Shown: one piece after another, positions 54,117 to 63,671 of the stretch | Layout of the letters: each line of letters begins with the position of its first letter | Position numbering within the stretch: the stretch's first letter is position 1 | Program-made: the position numbers and the translations under genes | From: Novosphingobium sp. SG707 | GTDB taxonomy: Bacteria > Pseudomonadota > Alphaproteobacteria > Sphingomonadales > Sphingomonadaceae | Length of the DNA: 64,000 bases | Direction: 5' to 3' | Assembly: GCF_012275515.1 (NCBI RefSeq) | Contig: NZ_JAAZQL010000003.1 | Coordinates: 254,833 to 318,832 of the forward strand | Notes under the pieces: model-generated | Told to the model about the DNA's origin: nothing | The model's input: the letters and a program-made list of their open reading frames with translations, nothing else | Databases searched by the model: none

Positions 54117-55819
54117 CGCACACGCCAGATTTGCAGACCATCGGCGGCCACAGGCGCCAGCCATGACGGTGCCCGCCCGGCCAGCAATTGCGCCGCCAAC
54201 CCATGCGGGGCCTCGCGCGCATAAATCTGCGGCTCGCCCAGATCGGGGCAGAGCGCGACATAGGCGATATGATCGGCCCGAATGATCGCGCGCGCCTGAT
54301 CGGGCGGGGCGACAAAAGCGGCGATGGCATCATGCATCCCGCGCGCGCCGCGATGATGGCCGGTGGCCAGCACGCTGTCCCGACTGCCCAGCAGGAGATC
54401 GGGCCCGATATCGAGCGGGGCCAGAATGGTCCCCTGCGGCAGAGTGTTCAGCACCGCAGCATGGCGCCGCGCTTCGCAGCTCGAAACCCGCTGCGCCGTC
54501 GTGGTTGTCGGGCTGGACGCCTTATGCGGCACCATGCCCCAAACCGTGATCGGCGCGGATGGCACCATGGCCGCGACAATCCCCAGCACCGCCACCGGCC
54601 GCCCTTGCCGCGCCGCCACCAGCCATTCTCCCACCAGCCAGGCCAGCGGCACCGCCGAAAAGGCCCCCGCCACCGCCCCGGCCCGCGTCACCAGCACCGC
54701 CACCCCCAGCGCCCCGCCAAGGATCAGCATATATTCCCGCCACCACACGCGCTCCTCGCCCGCGCTGCGCCGGATCAGACCGGCGCAGGCGTAAAGCGCG
54801 AAAAGCGGAGGCACCACGGTCTGCAACGCTGTCGCCCAATCCTGACGCCATACCGGCAGCCCTTCGGCCACCTGCTGATACCACAGGCGCTGGACCAGCG
54901 GGTCGAGCATGTTGAAACTGCCCCCCCGGCATTGCGGGGCAAGGCCGAAATAGAGCGCCAAAGCACCCGCACCCGTGATGGCAAAGCCCACCAGCGCCGG
55001 GCCGCGCCACAGGCGCAAAACCACCGCTGCCCAGACGAACATGGCCAGATGCACCGGCGCAATCGCATCGCAATGCTGCGCCCAATCGCCCCAGCGCGTG
55101 GCCGCAAAACAGGCCAGCGACACAACCGCCAGCGCGGCGGCGAAATGCGCCAGCCAATATTTCGTTTCCCCGCCTCGCAGCCAGCGCCACACCCCCAGCG
55201 TCCCAAACACCGCCGTCAGCGGCAAGCCTTCAAGGCTGATCGACAGGCCAATGGCCAGCGCCGCCCCCGAAATCCACCCGCCGATCCGCGCATGGCGCGT
55301 CATCAGCCCTTGCAGCGCCAGCATCGCGGCGGCCACCTGCCAGCCGTGATGGTCGATCCGCATGGGCCGGATCTGCGTCACCACCGGCACCGACATGGCC
55401 AGCGTCAGGCAAGAGAGCGTCGCGGCCTCGGCCCCCAGCCTTTCCCACGCCACCCGCGCCACCAGCACCAGCACCATGGCCAGCGTCAGCATCGGCACGA
55501 TCAGCATGGCTGCCAGTTCCGCGCCATCGCCCCCCAACAGCGGCCGCAAAGCCAGCACCACCATCGCCAGCGGGACATCGACAATCCGCGACCAATGCAT
55601 CGCCACCCCGCCATGGGCCGGGTCGATCCGGTGCTGCGTCGCGTCAAACCAGCCCTGTCCGCCCAGCCAGTCGCGTAATTCAACCAGCCGCAGCGCATCG
55701 TCGGGATCGGGGAAACGCCCCGCCGCAATTCCCCCCGCATTGGTCAGCAGCAGCAGCAAAACCACCAGCCCATAGGCCAGCGCCGCCCGTTTCAGGAAAT
55801 CGCGGATATCGCCCCTCAC
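54113..55819 (-). CDS. GT-C-fold polytopic membrane protein (putative glycosyltransferase)
   Basis: The 568-residue protein has about twelve hydrophobic helices and an acidic first loop FPDPDDALRLVELRDWLGG, followed by HWSRIVDVPLAM and RIDHHGWQ. These features recall STT3/GT-C glycosyltransferases that use polyprenyl-phosphate sugars on the outer face of the membrane. The C-terminal 120 residues form a soluble domain. The GTG at 55819 overlaps the gtrA stop, linking it with the FAD enzyme-gtrA unit. Acceptor and sugar are unknown. Confidence 0.72.
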   Translation of the reverse strand: MRGDIRDFLKRAALAYGLVVLLLLLTNAGGIAAGRFPDPDDALRLVELRDWLGGQGWFDATQHRIDPAHGGVAMHWSRIVDVPLAMVVLALRPLLGGDGAELAAMLIVPMLTLAMVLVLVARVAWERLGAEAATLSCLTLAMSVPVVTQIRPMRIDHHGWQVAAAMLALQGLMTRHARIGGWISGAALAIGLSISLEGLPLTAVFGTLGVWRWLRGGETKYWLAHFAAALAVVSLACFAATRWGDWAQHCDAIAPVHLAMFVWAAVVLRLWRGPALVGFAITGAGALALYFGLAPQCRGGSFNMLDPLVQRLWYQQVAEGLPVWRQDWATALQTVVPPLFALYACAGLIRRSAGEERVWWREYMLILGGALGVAVLVTRAGAVAGAFSAVPLAWLVGEWLVAARQGRPVAVLGIVAAMVPSAPITVWGMVPHKASSPTTTTAQRVSSCEARRHAAVLNTLPQGTILAPLDIGPDLLLGSRDSVLATGHHRGARGMHDAIAAFVAPPDQARAIIRADHIAYVALCPDLGEPQIYAREAPHGLAAQLLAGRAPSWLAPVAADGLQIWRVR

Positions 55820-56226
55820 GCCGCCGCCAGTCGGGGTTTGAAGACCACCAGCGAGCGCAGCAGCCATGTGGCGATGAAACTGACGCCCACCGCCGCGATT
55901 TTGGCAAGGCGCGGATCAAACCCGGCCCTTGCGCCCAGCCCCACGATGGCCACCGTCAGGCCCAGTCCGACCAGCGCAGATCCCACAAAAAGCAGCTTTT
56001 GCATCCAGCGCGCCGCGCCGTCGGCCGCGTCAAACACCACCCGCGCACAGAGCCACCAATGCAGCCCCACCCCCAGCCCATAGGCCAGCGCCGAAGCGGG
56101 CGCCGCCGCCGCGCCCAAGCGCAAAAGCAGCACAAAAGCCCCCATGTCCGCCCCCAGCGCCGCGACGCTGACGCCCAGATAGCGCAGCGCCCGCGCCCCC
56201 AAGAGGACAGGCAAGAGGGAACGCAT
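55816..56226 (-). CDS. GtrA-like flippase protein
   Basis: The 136-residue protein has four transmembrane helices and the GtrA family pattern LRYLGVSVAALGADMGAFVLLLRLG with a late ATWLLRSLVVFKP. GtrA proteins are thought to flip polyprenyl-linked sugars across the inner membrane. It overlaps the FAD enzyme gene by one base and the GT-C-like gene by four, so the three form one unit. A second GtrA lies at 61083. Confidence 0.82.
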   Translation of the reverse strand: MRSLLPVLLGARALRYLGVSVAALGADMGAFVLLLRLGAAAAPASALAYGLGVGLHWWLCARVVFDAADGAARWMQKLLFVGSALVGLGLTVAIVGLGARAGFDPRLAKIAAVGVSFIATWLLRSLVVFKPRLAAA

Positions 56227-57863
56227 CAGGCCGCGCGTCGCTTGTCGCCGGATCGCTTATTTTCGACCAGCCGTTGCGGCACATCTCGCGTCGAAGCCAG
56301 CGCTGCGGCCTGATCGGGCGTGGGGTTCGCGGCGGGCCGGACGGCTTCGCGATGCGCGCCCTCATCGCCCGCCTCGTGATATTCGGCATCCTCGTTCACG
56401 CGCCAGATGTCATAGATGCGCGCCCCGGCCTTGATGTTTTCCACCGTCAGCATCGCGGTCATCATCGCGTGATCCTGGTTGTTGTATCGGTGCATCCCGT
56501 TGCGCCCCACCATATGCAGCGTGGGGAAGCGCGCCTCAAGATCGGCGCGCATCGCCGCCACATGGTCGGCATAGGTCTCGTCATAGACCGGATAGGCCTT
56601 TTCCTGACGCACCACCGCGCCGCCGATCACTTGCTCTGCGCGCACAAGGCCCAGAATCTCCATCTCTCGCGTGGCAAGGGCGATCAGATCCTCATCGCTT
56701 TGCGACCACAGGCCATCGCCCTCGAAACAGAAATATTCCAGACCCACACAGGCCACACCCGCCTCGGGCACCATTTCAGGCGACCAGCTGCGGAAATTCT
56801 GGATGCGGCCGACCTGAACCTTGGAATCATGGATATAGATCCAGTTGTCGGGAAACAGATCCTGCGACCGGATCTTGAGCGCCACGGTCAGGAAATCGCG
56901 ATATTTCAGCTCCATCGCCTCGGGCAGGGACACCGGCAGGGGATGGATGCGCCCGGCCAGTTCGCGCATCGGGGCGCTGGAAATGACATGGGCGGCATGG
57001 ATCACCGTCTCGCCATGGCTGTGGCCGGCCGAAACGCGCCATTGCCCGTCCGGTCCTTGCGAGAGCTGCTTGAGGGCATGGCCCATCAACACCTGTCCGC
57101 GCCCGCTGGCGATCACATGGTCGCGCGCGGCCTCCCACATCATGCCCGGCCCGAGGCGGGGATAGCGGAAACTCTCGAGCAGCGTCTTGGTCGCCATCCC
57201 GTCATTGGGGCGTTTGTTGAGCCCCAGCGAGCGCTTCAGCCCATCAACCACCGCGCCCCACAGCGAAAGCCCCTTGATCCGCTGCGCCGCCCAATCCGCG
57301 CTCATTTCATCGCAGGGCATACCCCACACCTTTTCGGTATAGGTCTTGAAGAAGATCGAGAACAGCTTCTGCCCGAACTGGTTGACGGTCCAGTCCTCGA
57401 AGGATTTGACACTCTTGCGCGGAAACGCCTTGGCGCGCGCGAAACTGGCCATGCAGGCCGCGCTGCGCCACAGGCCCAGATTGCGCAAAGCCTCAAAGGC
57501 GCGCAGCGGATAGGAGTAGAATTTGCCCTCGTAATAGATCCGGCTCATGCGCGGGCGCTGGATGAAATCATGGGGCAGGATCTCGTTCCACAGATCAACC
57601 ACCGCCTGCGATTTGGAAAAGAACCGATGGCCGCCGATGTCGAAGCGATAGCCCTCATGCTCGACCGTGCGCGAGATGCCGCCGACATAGCGCTCATCCT
57701 TTTCGATGACCGCCACGCTCAGCCCCGCCTTGGTCAGCAGATAGGCCGCCGTCAGCCCCGCCGGACCCGCGCCGATGATCGCCACATCGACCATCGCGGC
57801 CCTGCCCGCCGCGCCGACCGATCCGCCCGCTGTCTTGCCCGCCTCGGGGCTGCCAAAAGCCAT
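56226..57863 (-). CDS. FAD-dependent oxidoreductase of the amine oxidase/UDP-galactopyranose mutase-like group
   Basis: The 545-residue protein begins with the Rossmann motif [19 protein letters not shown], then [22 protein letters not shown] and a conserved [26 protein letters not shown]. This group includes protoporphyrinogen-oxidase-like and UDP-galactopyranose mutase-like enzymes often encoded in polysaccharide clusters. It may isomerise or oxidise a nucleotide or lipid-linked sugar. The ATG at 57863 follows GGGGAATC; an alternative is 57794. It heads the unit with gtrA and the GT-C-like gene. Confidence 0.82.
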   Translation of the reverse strand: MAFGSPEAGKTAGGSVGAAGRAAMVDVAIIGAGPAGLTAAYLLTKAGLSVAVIEKDERYVGGISRTVEHEGYRFDIGGHRFFSKSQAVVDLWNEILPHDFIQRPRMSRIYYEGKFYSYPLRAFEALRNLGLWRSAACMASFARAKAFPRKSVKSFEDWTVNQFGQKLFSIFFKTYTEKVWGMPCDEMSADWAAQRIKGLSLWGAVVDGLKRSLGLNKRPNDGMATKTLLESFRYPRLGPGMMWEAARDHVIASGRGQVLMGHALKQLSQGPDGQWRVSAGHSHGETVIHAAHVISSAPMRELAGRIHPLPVSLPEAMELKYRDFLTVALKIRSQDLFPDNWIYIHDSKVQVGRIQNFRSWSPEMVPEAGVACVGLEYFCFEGDGLWSQSDEDLIALATREMEILGLVRAEQVIGGAVVRQEKAYPVYDETYADHVAAMRADLEARFPTLHMVGRNGMHRYNNQDHAMMTAMLTVENIKAGARIYDIWRVNEDAEYHEAGDEGAHREAVRPAANPTPDQAAALASTRDVPQRLVENKRSGDKRRAA

Positions 57864-58036
57864 CTGATTCCCCAATTTCCGTCCCCTTTTGGGGTGAAGG
57901 AAAATGGACAACAAATCGTTAAGCAGCCTCTTTGATCCACGCAAATATGCCTATTTGCCCGGCCGCAAGCGACCACTGGCCATTTGCCGCGCGCTGGGGC
58001 AGGATGGACGGGGTTGGGTAATATAAGGCGGGTCGA

Positions 58037-59737
58037 ATGGGCAAGGATGCCGCGCCGGGGGGCCGATGGCTGCCGGCGTTGATGGTGGGGTGGACGCTGG
58101 TGGTGGTGGGCCTGTGGCTGGCCGCGCCGCCTGCCCATCCTGAAATCACCGTATTCTATCGCAAGTTGCAGGATCAATGGCTGTTGCTCGCGATGCTCTG
58201 GGCATGGACCGGGGCGGCGGTGGCGCTGCGGCGCTGGCCGCTGGTGCGCGCATGGCGGATCGACACGCGGGCGGTCTGGGGGCTGACGGCCCTGGCCGCG
58301 CTGGTGGCGCTGGCGGGCCATTATCTGGTGCTGTCGGGCTATGATCTCAGCCGCGACGAACAGATGGTCAGTTTCGATGCGGCGATCTATCGCGCCGGGC
58401 GGCTGGCATGGCCGGTGCCGGTGGAATGGCGCGGCGATATTCCCGCGCTCAACACCTTGTTCATGATGCCGCTGGCGCGGCCTGCGGCATGGGTGTCGAC
58501 CTATCTGCCGGGCAATGCGATGCTGGAGGCGCTGCTCGGCCCGCTCAAGACGCCGCTGCTGATGGCGGTTTCGGTGCTGGCGCTCTGGCGCGTGGGCCGG
58601 CGGTTGCTGGGGCCGGATCAGGACGCGCTGGCGGTGATGATGGCGCTGTTCCTGCTTTCGGGTCAGGTGCTGTTTTCGGCCATGAGCCGCTTTGCCATGC
58701 CCGCCCATCTGGCCTTCAATCTGGTCTGGCTGTGGCTGTTTCTGCGCGATACGCGGCGCAGCGATCTGGCGGCGCTGGCGGTGGGCTTTGTCGCCACGGG
58801 GCTGCACCAGCCGCTGTTTCATCCCATGTTCGTGGCGCCATGGCTGGCGCTCCTGCTGTGGGAAAGGCGCTGGGGGCGGCTTGCGCTGTTTGTCGGGGGC
58901 TATCTGGCGATCAGCCTGTTCTGGCTGTGGTGGCCGCATCTGACGCTCGATGCGGTGCGCGGGCCGGATTCGGTGCTGGTCGAGGCGGGCAGCGATTATG
59001 TCTCGCGTCTGATGGAAACGCTGGCGCAGAACAGCGACAATGGCACGCTGATGGCGGCCAATCTGCTGCGCATGGTGGCGTGGACGCATCCCGCGCTCTG
59101 GGTGCTGGCGGCGGTGGGCGCATGGGCCGGGCGGCGCGACGGGCGAGTGCTGGCACTGCTGGGCGGGGCGGTGATCGTGGTCGTGGTGATGGGGCTGATC
59201 CTGCCCTATCAGGGCCATGGGTTTGGCTATCGCTATCTGCACCCGATGCTGGGCAATGTGGCGCTGCTGGGCGCGCTGGGCTGGCAAAGTCTGGGGACGG
59301 CATGGCGCGACCGGCTGCGCGGGGGGCTGGTGGCGCTGTCGGGGCTGACGCTGGTGGTGCTGATCCCAATGCAGGGGTGGTTTGCCCACCGCCTCTATGG
59401 CGCCTTTGCCGATGCCAGCGCGAAGATCGATACGGTTCATGCCGATTACATCATCATCGGCAATTATGACGCGCCGCTCGCGCTCGATCTGGGAATCAAC
59501 CGGCCGGATCTGTCGAACCGTCCACTGCGGCTGATCGAATATGGCTATGACGATCTGGAAGAGATAGCCCCGCGCCTTTGCGCCCATGGCGAGACGGTGG
59601 CCCTGCCCGCGCGCAGCTTCTATTTCGGCATCGGGCGCGCACTCAACATGATGCCCGGCCGCACCACCGAGCGTCGCCGCGCATGGCATACGCAGGAGTT
59701 TACCAATGCCGGGTGCAAGGTGGTCAGCCTGCCATAA
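58037..59737 (+). CDS. GT39/GT-C-like membrane glycosyltransferase
   Basis: The 566-residue protein has about eleven hydrophobic helices. The first extracytoplasmic loop contains the DE pair in YDLSRDEQMVSFDAAIYRAGRL, typical of polyprenyl-phosphate-sugar dependent GT-C enzymes (PMT/ArnT style). A soluble C-terminal domain of about 100 residues follows. It is divergent from the FAD enzyme gene and its 3' end overlaps the convergent GT4 gene by 14 bp. It probably adds a sugar to an envelope glycan. Confidence 0.75.
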   Translation: MGKDAAPGGRWLPALMVGWTLVVVGLWLAAPPAHPEITVFYRKLQDQWLLLAMLWAWTGAAVALRRWPLVRAWRIDTRAVWGLTALAALVALAGHYLVLSGYDLSRDEQMVSFDAAIYRAGRLAWPVPVEWRGDIPALNTLFMMPLARPAAWVSTYLPGNAMLEALLGPLKTPLLMAVSVLALWRVGRRLLGPDQDALAVMMALFLLSGQVLFSAMSRFAMPAHLAFNLVWLWLFLRDTRRSDLAALAVGFVATGLHQPLFHPMFVAPWLALLLWERRWGRLALFVGGYLAISLFWLWWPHLTLDAVRGPDSVLVEAGSDYVSRLMETLAQNSDNGTLMAANLLRMVAWTHPALWVLAAVGAWAGRRDGRVLALLGGAVIVVVVMGLILPYQGHGFGYRYLHPMLGNVALLGALGWQSLGTAWRDRLRGGLVALSGLTLVVLIPMQGWFAHRLYGAFADASAKIDTVHADYIIIGNYDAPLALDLGINRPDLSNRPLRLIEYGYDDLEEIAPRLCAHGETVALPARSFYFGIGRALNMMPGRTTERRRAWHTQEFTNAGCKVVSLP

Positions 59738-60815
59738 GCCCCATGATCGCCCGCGCCATCGCGCCCCAGGAATAGCGGCCCGCCGCCCATGCCGCCATTT
59801 GCGCGCGTTCGGGCAGGGTAAGGCCCGGCGCATCCAGCATTGCGGCCACGCGGGCCGCGCTGCCGTCAGGATCGCCCAGATCGACGGGCACGCCGCGCAG
59901 CCACTTCCCCGCCTCCGGATCGGCCAGATGCGTGGGCGCGCCGCAGATCACCGGCAATCCGCAGGCCATCGCCTCCTGAATCACCAGCGGATAGCCCTCG
60001 CCCACGCTGGGCAGCAACAGGCAATCGGCGCTGCGATAAAGCGCGGCCAGTTGCGCAGGGCTTTGCGGCCCCAGATCATGGACATTGTCCAGCCCCCATG
60101 ACGCAGGCCGGATCGGCCCCGCGCCCGCCAGCAGAAAACTGATATCCGGCCGCATCGCCGCCACCGCGCGCAGGATCGACAGGCCCTTCTTCTCAACAAA
60201 GCGGCCCACGAACAGCACCCGCCTTTGGCCCGCAGGCAGTCCCTGCGCCGCCGGGCCGATGCGCGTAAAAACTTCGCCATCCACGCCATTAAACAACAAG
60301 GTATAATCGCGCCGCGCCGGTTCACCGACCAAATCGCGCCGCACCGTATCCGAAATAAACACCAGCCGGTCAGCCGCCCGCAGCATCGGCCTCGTCACGA
60401 TGGCGTTGGCCAGCTCCATCACCCCCCGCATCACCGCCGAGGCAAAGGGAATGCCCGCAATATGCTGGATCAGCACCACCCGCCGCCCGCGCATCCGTGC
60501 CATCACCAGCGCCAGTATCGAGGTCACATACAGCGCATCATGCACCACCACCGCATCGGAGCGCCCCACCGCCCGCCACAGCGCCGCCATCCCCACCGGC
60601 CCCGGAATCGGCATGGGCAGTCCCGTCAGCCTCTCCGTGGGATTGATGCAGGACAGCGCGAGGGCGGGAATATCCACCGGCGCCGCATCCTGCGCACTGG
60701 CCGCCCATGTCAGCTCCGCCCCCTGCGCGATCATCTGCCGTGACAAATGCCCCGCCACGCGCTCAATCCCGCCAAGGTGGCTTTCGAAAAAATGGCTGAC
60801 CATGAGGATGTGCAT
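59724..60815 (-). CDS. GT4-family glycosyltransferase
   Basis: The 363-residue protein is a GT-B fold enzyme. The acceptor side starts MHILMVSHFFESHLGGIERVAGHL, and the donor half has LFVGRFVEKKGLSIL, SADCLLLPSVGEGYPLVIQEAMACGLPVI with the E-x7-E motif. It transfers a nucleotide sugar on the cytoplasmic face. The ATG at 60815 gives the canonical start; longer readings run into repeat copy C. It is separated from the downstream-reading gtrA group by that repeat. Confidence 0.9.
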   Translation of the reverse strand: MHILMVSHFFESHLGGIERVAGHLSRQMIAQGAELTWAASAQDAAPVDIPALALSCINPTERLTGLPMPIPGPVGMAALWRAVGRSDAVVVHDALYVTSILALVMARMRGRRVVLIQHIAGIPFASAVMRGVMELANAIVTRPMLRAADRLVFISDTVRRDLVGEPARRDYTLLFNGVDGEVFTRIGPAAQGLPAGQRRVLFVGRFVEKKGLSILRAVAAMRPDISFLLAGAGPIRPASWGLDNVHDLGPQSPAQLAALYRSADCLLLPSVGEGYPLVIQEAMACGLPVICGAPTHLADPEAGKWLRGVPVDLGDPDGSAARVAAMLDAPGLTLPERAQMAAWAAGRYSWGAMARAIMGLMAG

Positions 60816-60852
60816 GGGGTGGGGGTAGCCGGTTTTGCAGGAGGAAAGAAGG

Positions 60853-61077
60853 GCCTCCGGCGGGCAAAGGGACTCGTCCCTTTGCAATCCCGTTATGGGG
60901 TTGCGCTTCGTCGGCGGGGCCGTGTTTAGCCGAGGTTTGTAAGGCCTGCGGCGCGGCGAGGTTGCGCTGATTTGCGCCGCAGGCTTTATCAACGATGGGC
61001 TAAACCCCTTGCTGGCCAACCCGGCACCACCCCAAAATGGGATTGCAAAGGGCACCCGCCCTTTGCCCGCCGGAGGC
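60853..61077. repeat. Dispersed palindromic intergenic repeat, copy C
   Basis: It is bounded by perfect 19-bp inverted ends, GCCTCCGGCGGGCAAAGGG and its complement. The central stem GCCTGCGGCGC/GCGCCGCAGGC resembles copies A and B. Here both ends carry the GCAAAGGG hairpin, making it the most symmetric copy. It lies between two co-oriented genes and ends 6 bp from the gtrA stop. Confidence 0.8.
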
Positions 61078-61082
61078 AAAAC

Positions 61083-61469
61083 CTACTTCCGGACAATCGC
61101 CCACCGCGAGAGCAGAAAATTCATCCCCACCATCAGACAGGAGGCCAAAGGCGCGGCATAGACCATAGCCAGCCCCACCGGCCCGCGCAACACCCATGTC
61201 ACGCCAAGGGCGAGCGGCGTATTGGTGCTCATGGCCAAAGCATAGCGACCATAGCGCCCAAAGCTCATCGGCTCGCGAAAGGTCAGGTGCGAGTGGAGCA
61301 CATAGCCCACCAGCGAGACGACAATGAAGGACAGGGCAAAACCAACGCTGGAGATGGCCAGCGGCCCCGCGCCTCGCATCGCCCAGTCGGTGGCGATCAT
61401 CACGCCATTATGCAGGGCAAGGCAGGTGGCGGCGACAAAGCCATAGGCCAGCCCGGTACGCAAACTCAT
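61083..61469 (-). CDS. GtrA-like flippase protein (second copy)
   Basis: The 128-residue protein has four transmembrane helices with GtrA-type features: LALHNGVMIATDWAM, VGYVLHSHLTFREP (the conserved HxxTF) and a terminal FLLSRWAIVRK. It is only distantly similar to the GtrA at 55816. Its start overlaps the methyltransferase stop by 4 bp, so it belongs to the GT2-methyltransferase-gtrA unit. It probably flips the lipid-linked sugar made by the GT2 enzyme. Confidence 0.82.
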   Translation of the reverse strand: MSLRTGLAYGFVAATCLALHNGVMIATDWAMRGAGPLAISSVGFALSFIVVSLVGYVLHSHLTFREPMSFGRYGRYALAMSTNTPLALGVTWVLRGPVGLAMVYAAPLASCLMVGMNFLLSRWAIVRK

Positions 61470-62167
61470 ACCGCGACATGCGCCCGCACGAGATAGACGC
61501 AGGCATTGTCATCGCGCATCTGGGCTGGGGTGATCGCATCCTCGACCACCGCGCGCGCATTCATCACCACCGCCAGCGCGCCCGCGATGATCGGCCCGAC
61601 CACCGGCACTTTCTTCAGCACAAAGGCAAAGGCGGTCAGCCGGATCATCGTCGTGGTGGCCAGAGGGCCGCAGATCGAGTGCATTTCCTCGGTCACGATC
61701 CCGCGCGTTTCCAGATCCAGCGCGAGGCCGGTGCGGGTCCAGCGGCGGTGGTCCTCGGGATGGGGGTGATAAAACCAGCTGCCATGGGTGGAGAGGATCA
61801 GCGTGCCGCCCGGTTTCAGCAAACGGCGGATTTCCGCGCAATAGGCGTCCAGATCGGGCACATGCTCGAACACCTGCGCCGACAGGATCGCGTCCACGCT
61901 GTGATCGGGCAGAGGCACGCGCCCGTCCGGCCCGATCGGCAATTTGCCCTTGGCCTCGGCGTCCGCGTCAATATCGGCCGGGCGATAATCCAGCCCCAGC
62001 CCGCGCAGCAGCGAGGCATAGGGCATATCCCCGCAGCCCAGATCGACGATGCTGGCCCCCTTGGGCAAACGCTCGGCCTGCGCCCGGATCAGCTTGGCCA
62101 GCGGCCCCAACTGCAGCCAGTCGGTATGCCACATCGAGGGCGAAACGCGGCGCGCATCATGCATCAC
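61466..62167 (-). CDS. SAM-dependent methyltransferase of the glycan cluster
   Basis: The 233-residue protein has the SAM site SIVDLGCGDMPYASLL near residue 40, the acidic loop YRPADIDADAEAKG, AILSAQVFEHVPDLDAY and HGSWFYHPHPEDHRRWT. Proteins with the HPEDxxRWT segment often sit in lipopolysaccharide or glycan clusters. A hydrophobic helical stretch near residue 180 may touch the membrane. It overlaps both neighbours by 4 bp. Confidence 0.83.
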   Translation of the reverse strand: MMHDARRVSPSMWHTDWLQLGPLAKLIRAQAERLPKGASIVDLGCGDMPYASLLRGLGLDYRPADIDADAEAKGKLPIGPDGRVPLPDHSVDAILSAQVFEHVPDLDAYCAEIRRLLKPGGTLILSTHGSWFYHPHPEDHRRWTRTGLALDLETRGIVTEEMHSICGPLATTTMIRLTAFAFVLKKVPVVGPIIAGALAVVMNARAVVEDAITPAQMRDDNACVYLVRAHVAV

Positions 62168-63411
62168 AGATCTTCCTCACCCGGCACAAAGGCCGCATCA
62201 TGGCCCGCGATGATCGCCAGCAAAAACCCGCCCAGCGCGGTCTGCACCCCGATGGCGCCCGCCGCCGCGGCCACCACCAGCGGCAGCACCGAGGGCAGCG
62301 GCAGATAGCCCCCCGCCCGCCAGTTGATGCCGATCACCGCCAGCGCCGCGCCCGAAAACACCATCAGCCCCAGCCCCAGCACCAGCGCATGTTCGAGCGT
62401 CAGGATCGGGCTGAACCGGTCGAACCAGCCGTTCAAATCGCGATAGCCGGTGCGCACGCCATAGAAATGCGTGGCCATGGCCATGATCGCGGCAAAATGG
62501 CCCACCGTCAGCAGGAAACCGGCCAGAATCGTCCAGCCCGCTCCCACCACCGGATTGCCCGCCAGCCAGCCCATGTCAAAGCCCATCGCCACGCCCAGAA
62601 TCGCCACCGCCGCCAGCATCGCGATCATCGCGGGCACGCCGAACACCCATGTGGGCGAAAGCATCAGCAAGTAGCGCAAATGCCGCCAGCCATCGCGCCA
62701 TGGGCGCAAATGCGGCGCCCGGTCGCGCAGATCGGGCTGCAGCTTGGCCGGCACCTGTTCGATATGCAGCCCGCGCAGGGATGCCTTGATCACCATCTCG
62801 CTGGCAAATTCCATGCCGGTCGAGGAGAGCGCGCATTCTTCAAACGCCCGTTTCGTAATGGCCCGGATGCCGCAATGGGCGTCATCGATACCGCTGCGGT
62901 AAAACAGGTTCAAAATGCCCGTCAGCACCGGATTGCCGATATAGCGGTTTTTCCATGGCATCGCGCCCTTGGCGATGCCGCCTGCAAAGCGCGACCCCAT
63001 GCACAGGTCCGCGCCGTCGACCAGTTGGCCGATCATCGCCACGCCATCGTTGAAATCATACGAGCCATCCGCGTCGCCCATCAGCAGGAAACGCCCATAG
63101 CCCCCTTCGCATCCGCCGATCAGCGCCGCGCCATAGCCGCGCCGGGGCACCGCCACCACGCGCGCGCCCTGCGCCGTGGCATAGGCCTGCGATCCGTCGG
63201 TGCTGCCATTGTCGGCGATGACGATCTCGGATTTCAGCCCATAGGCCACCTCGATCCGGTGGGCGGCCTCCTTGGCATTGGCGATGCAATGCGGCAGGCT
63301 CTGAATCTCGTTGAGACAGGGCATGATGATCGAAACATCCACGGCCCTGTCGCCTGTTGGCCCATCCGCTACTGGGACACCCGCTGCCGGATCGCCTGCC
63401 TGCTCGTTCAC
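62164..63411 (-). CDS. GT2-family polyprenyl-phosphate glycosyltransferase
   Basis: The protein of about 415 residues has a GT-A domain (VDVSIIMPCLNEIQSLPHCI, IVIADNGSTDGSQAYA, LLMGDADGSYDF with the DxD site, and KNRYIGNPVLTGILNLFY) and four C-terminal transmembrane helices. This is the DPM1/GtrB type that charges undecaprenyl phosphate with a sugar. With GtrA and GT-C proteins it would complete a Gtr-like glycan modification route. The start is uncertain: GTG 63411 behind GGGGTCGGGG, or ATG 63438 almost touching the tRNA-Leu gene. Confidence 0.86.
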   Translation of the reverse strand: MNEQAGDPAAGVPVADGPTGDRAVDVSIIMPCLNEIQSLPHCIANAKEAAHRIEVAYGLKSEIVIADNGSTDGSQAYATAQGARVVAVPRRGYGAALIGGCEGGYGRFLLMGDADGSYDFNDGVAMIGQLVDGADLCMGSRFAGGIAKGAMPWKNRYIGNPVLTGILNLFYRSGIDDAHCGIRAITKRAFEECALSSTGMEFASEMVIKASLRGLHIEQVPAKLQPDLRDRAPHLRPWRDGWRHLRYLLMLSPTWVFGVPAMIAMLAAVAILGVAMGFDMGWLAGNPVVGAGWTILAGFLLTVGHFAAIMAMATHFYGVRTGYRDLNGWFDRFSPILTLEHALVLGLGLMVFSGAALAVIGINWRAGGYLPLPSVLPLVVAAAAGAIGVQTALGGFLLAIIAGHDAAFVPGEEDL

Positions 63412-63444
63412 CGCATCACCCCGACCCCATATGCGCATCTGCAC

Positions 63445-63529
63445 TGGTACGGACGGCGGGACTCGAACCCGCACGAGCAAAGCTCAAGGGATTTTAAGTC
63501 CCTGGCGTCTACCATTCCGCCACGTCCGC
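63445..63529 (-). tRNA. tRNA-Leu (anticodon TAA)
   Basis: The 85-nt minus-strand sequence has acceptor stem GCGGACG with encoded CCA, a long variable arm (TGAGCTTTGCTCGT) typical of class II tRNAs, anticodon stem GGGA/TCCC with loop CTTAAAA, and T arm GGGTTCGAGTCCC. It lies just upstream of the GT2 gene on the same strand. Confidence 0.94.
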
Positions 63530-63603
63530 AAGGCAGGACCACGGCTCTGGCAGATCGGCGGGCAAACGGCAAGGGGGCCCGATGCCGGCCCGCGCCGCGC
63601 CAA

Positions 63604-63646
63604 TAAAAAGCGCAGGCCTGCCCCCCCGTGGACAGCCTGCGCCTTT
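63604..63646 (-). terminator. ihfB terminator
   Basis: On the minus strand GCGCAGGC pairs with GCCTGCGC (63635-63642 with 63610-63617), followed by TTTTTATT. It lies about 26 bp after the ihfB stop. Confidence 0.8.
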
Positions 63647-63671
63647 TACATCACTTGGCGATTATGCCCGT

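Noticed and set aside
57752..59833. 693-codon minus-strand open frame
   Set aside because: It is antisense to the GT39-like gene, consists largely of Gln/His/Arg/Pro and has no ribosome site.
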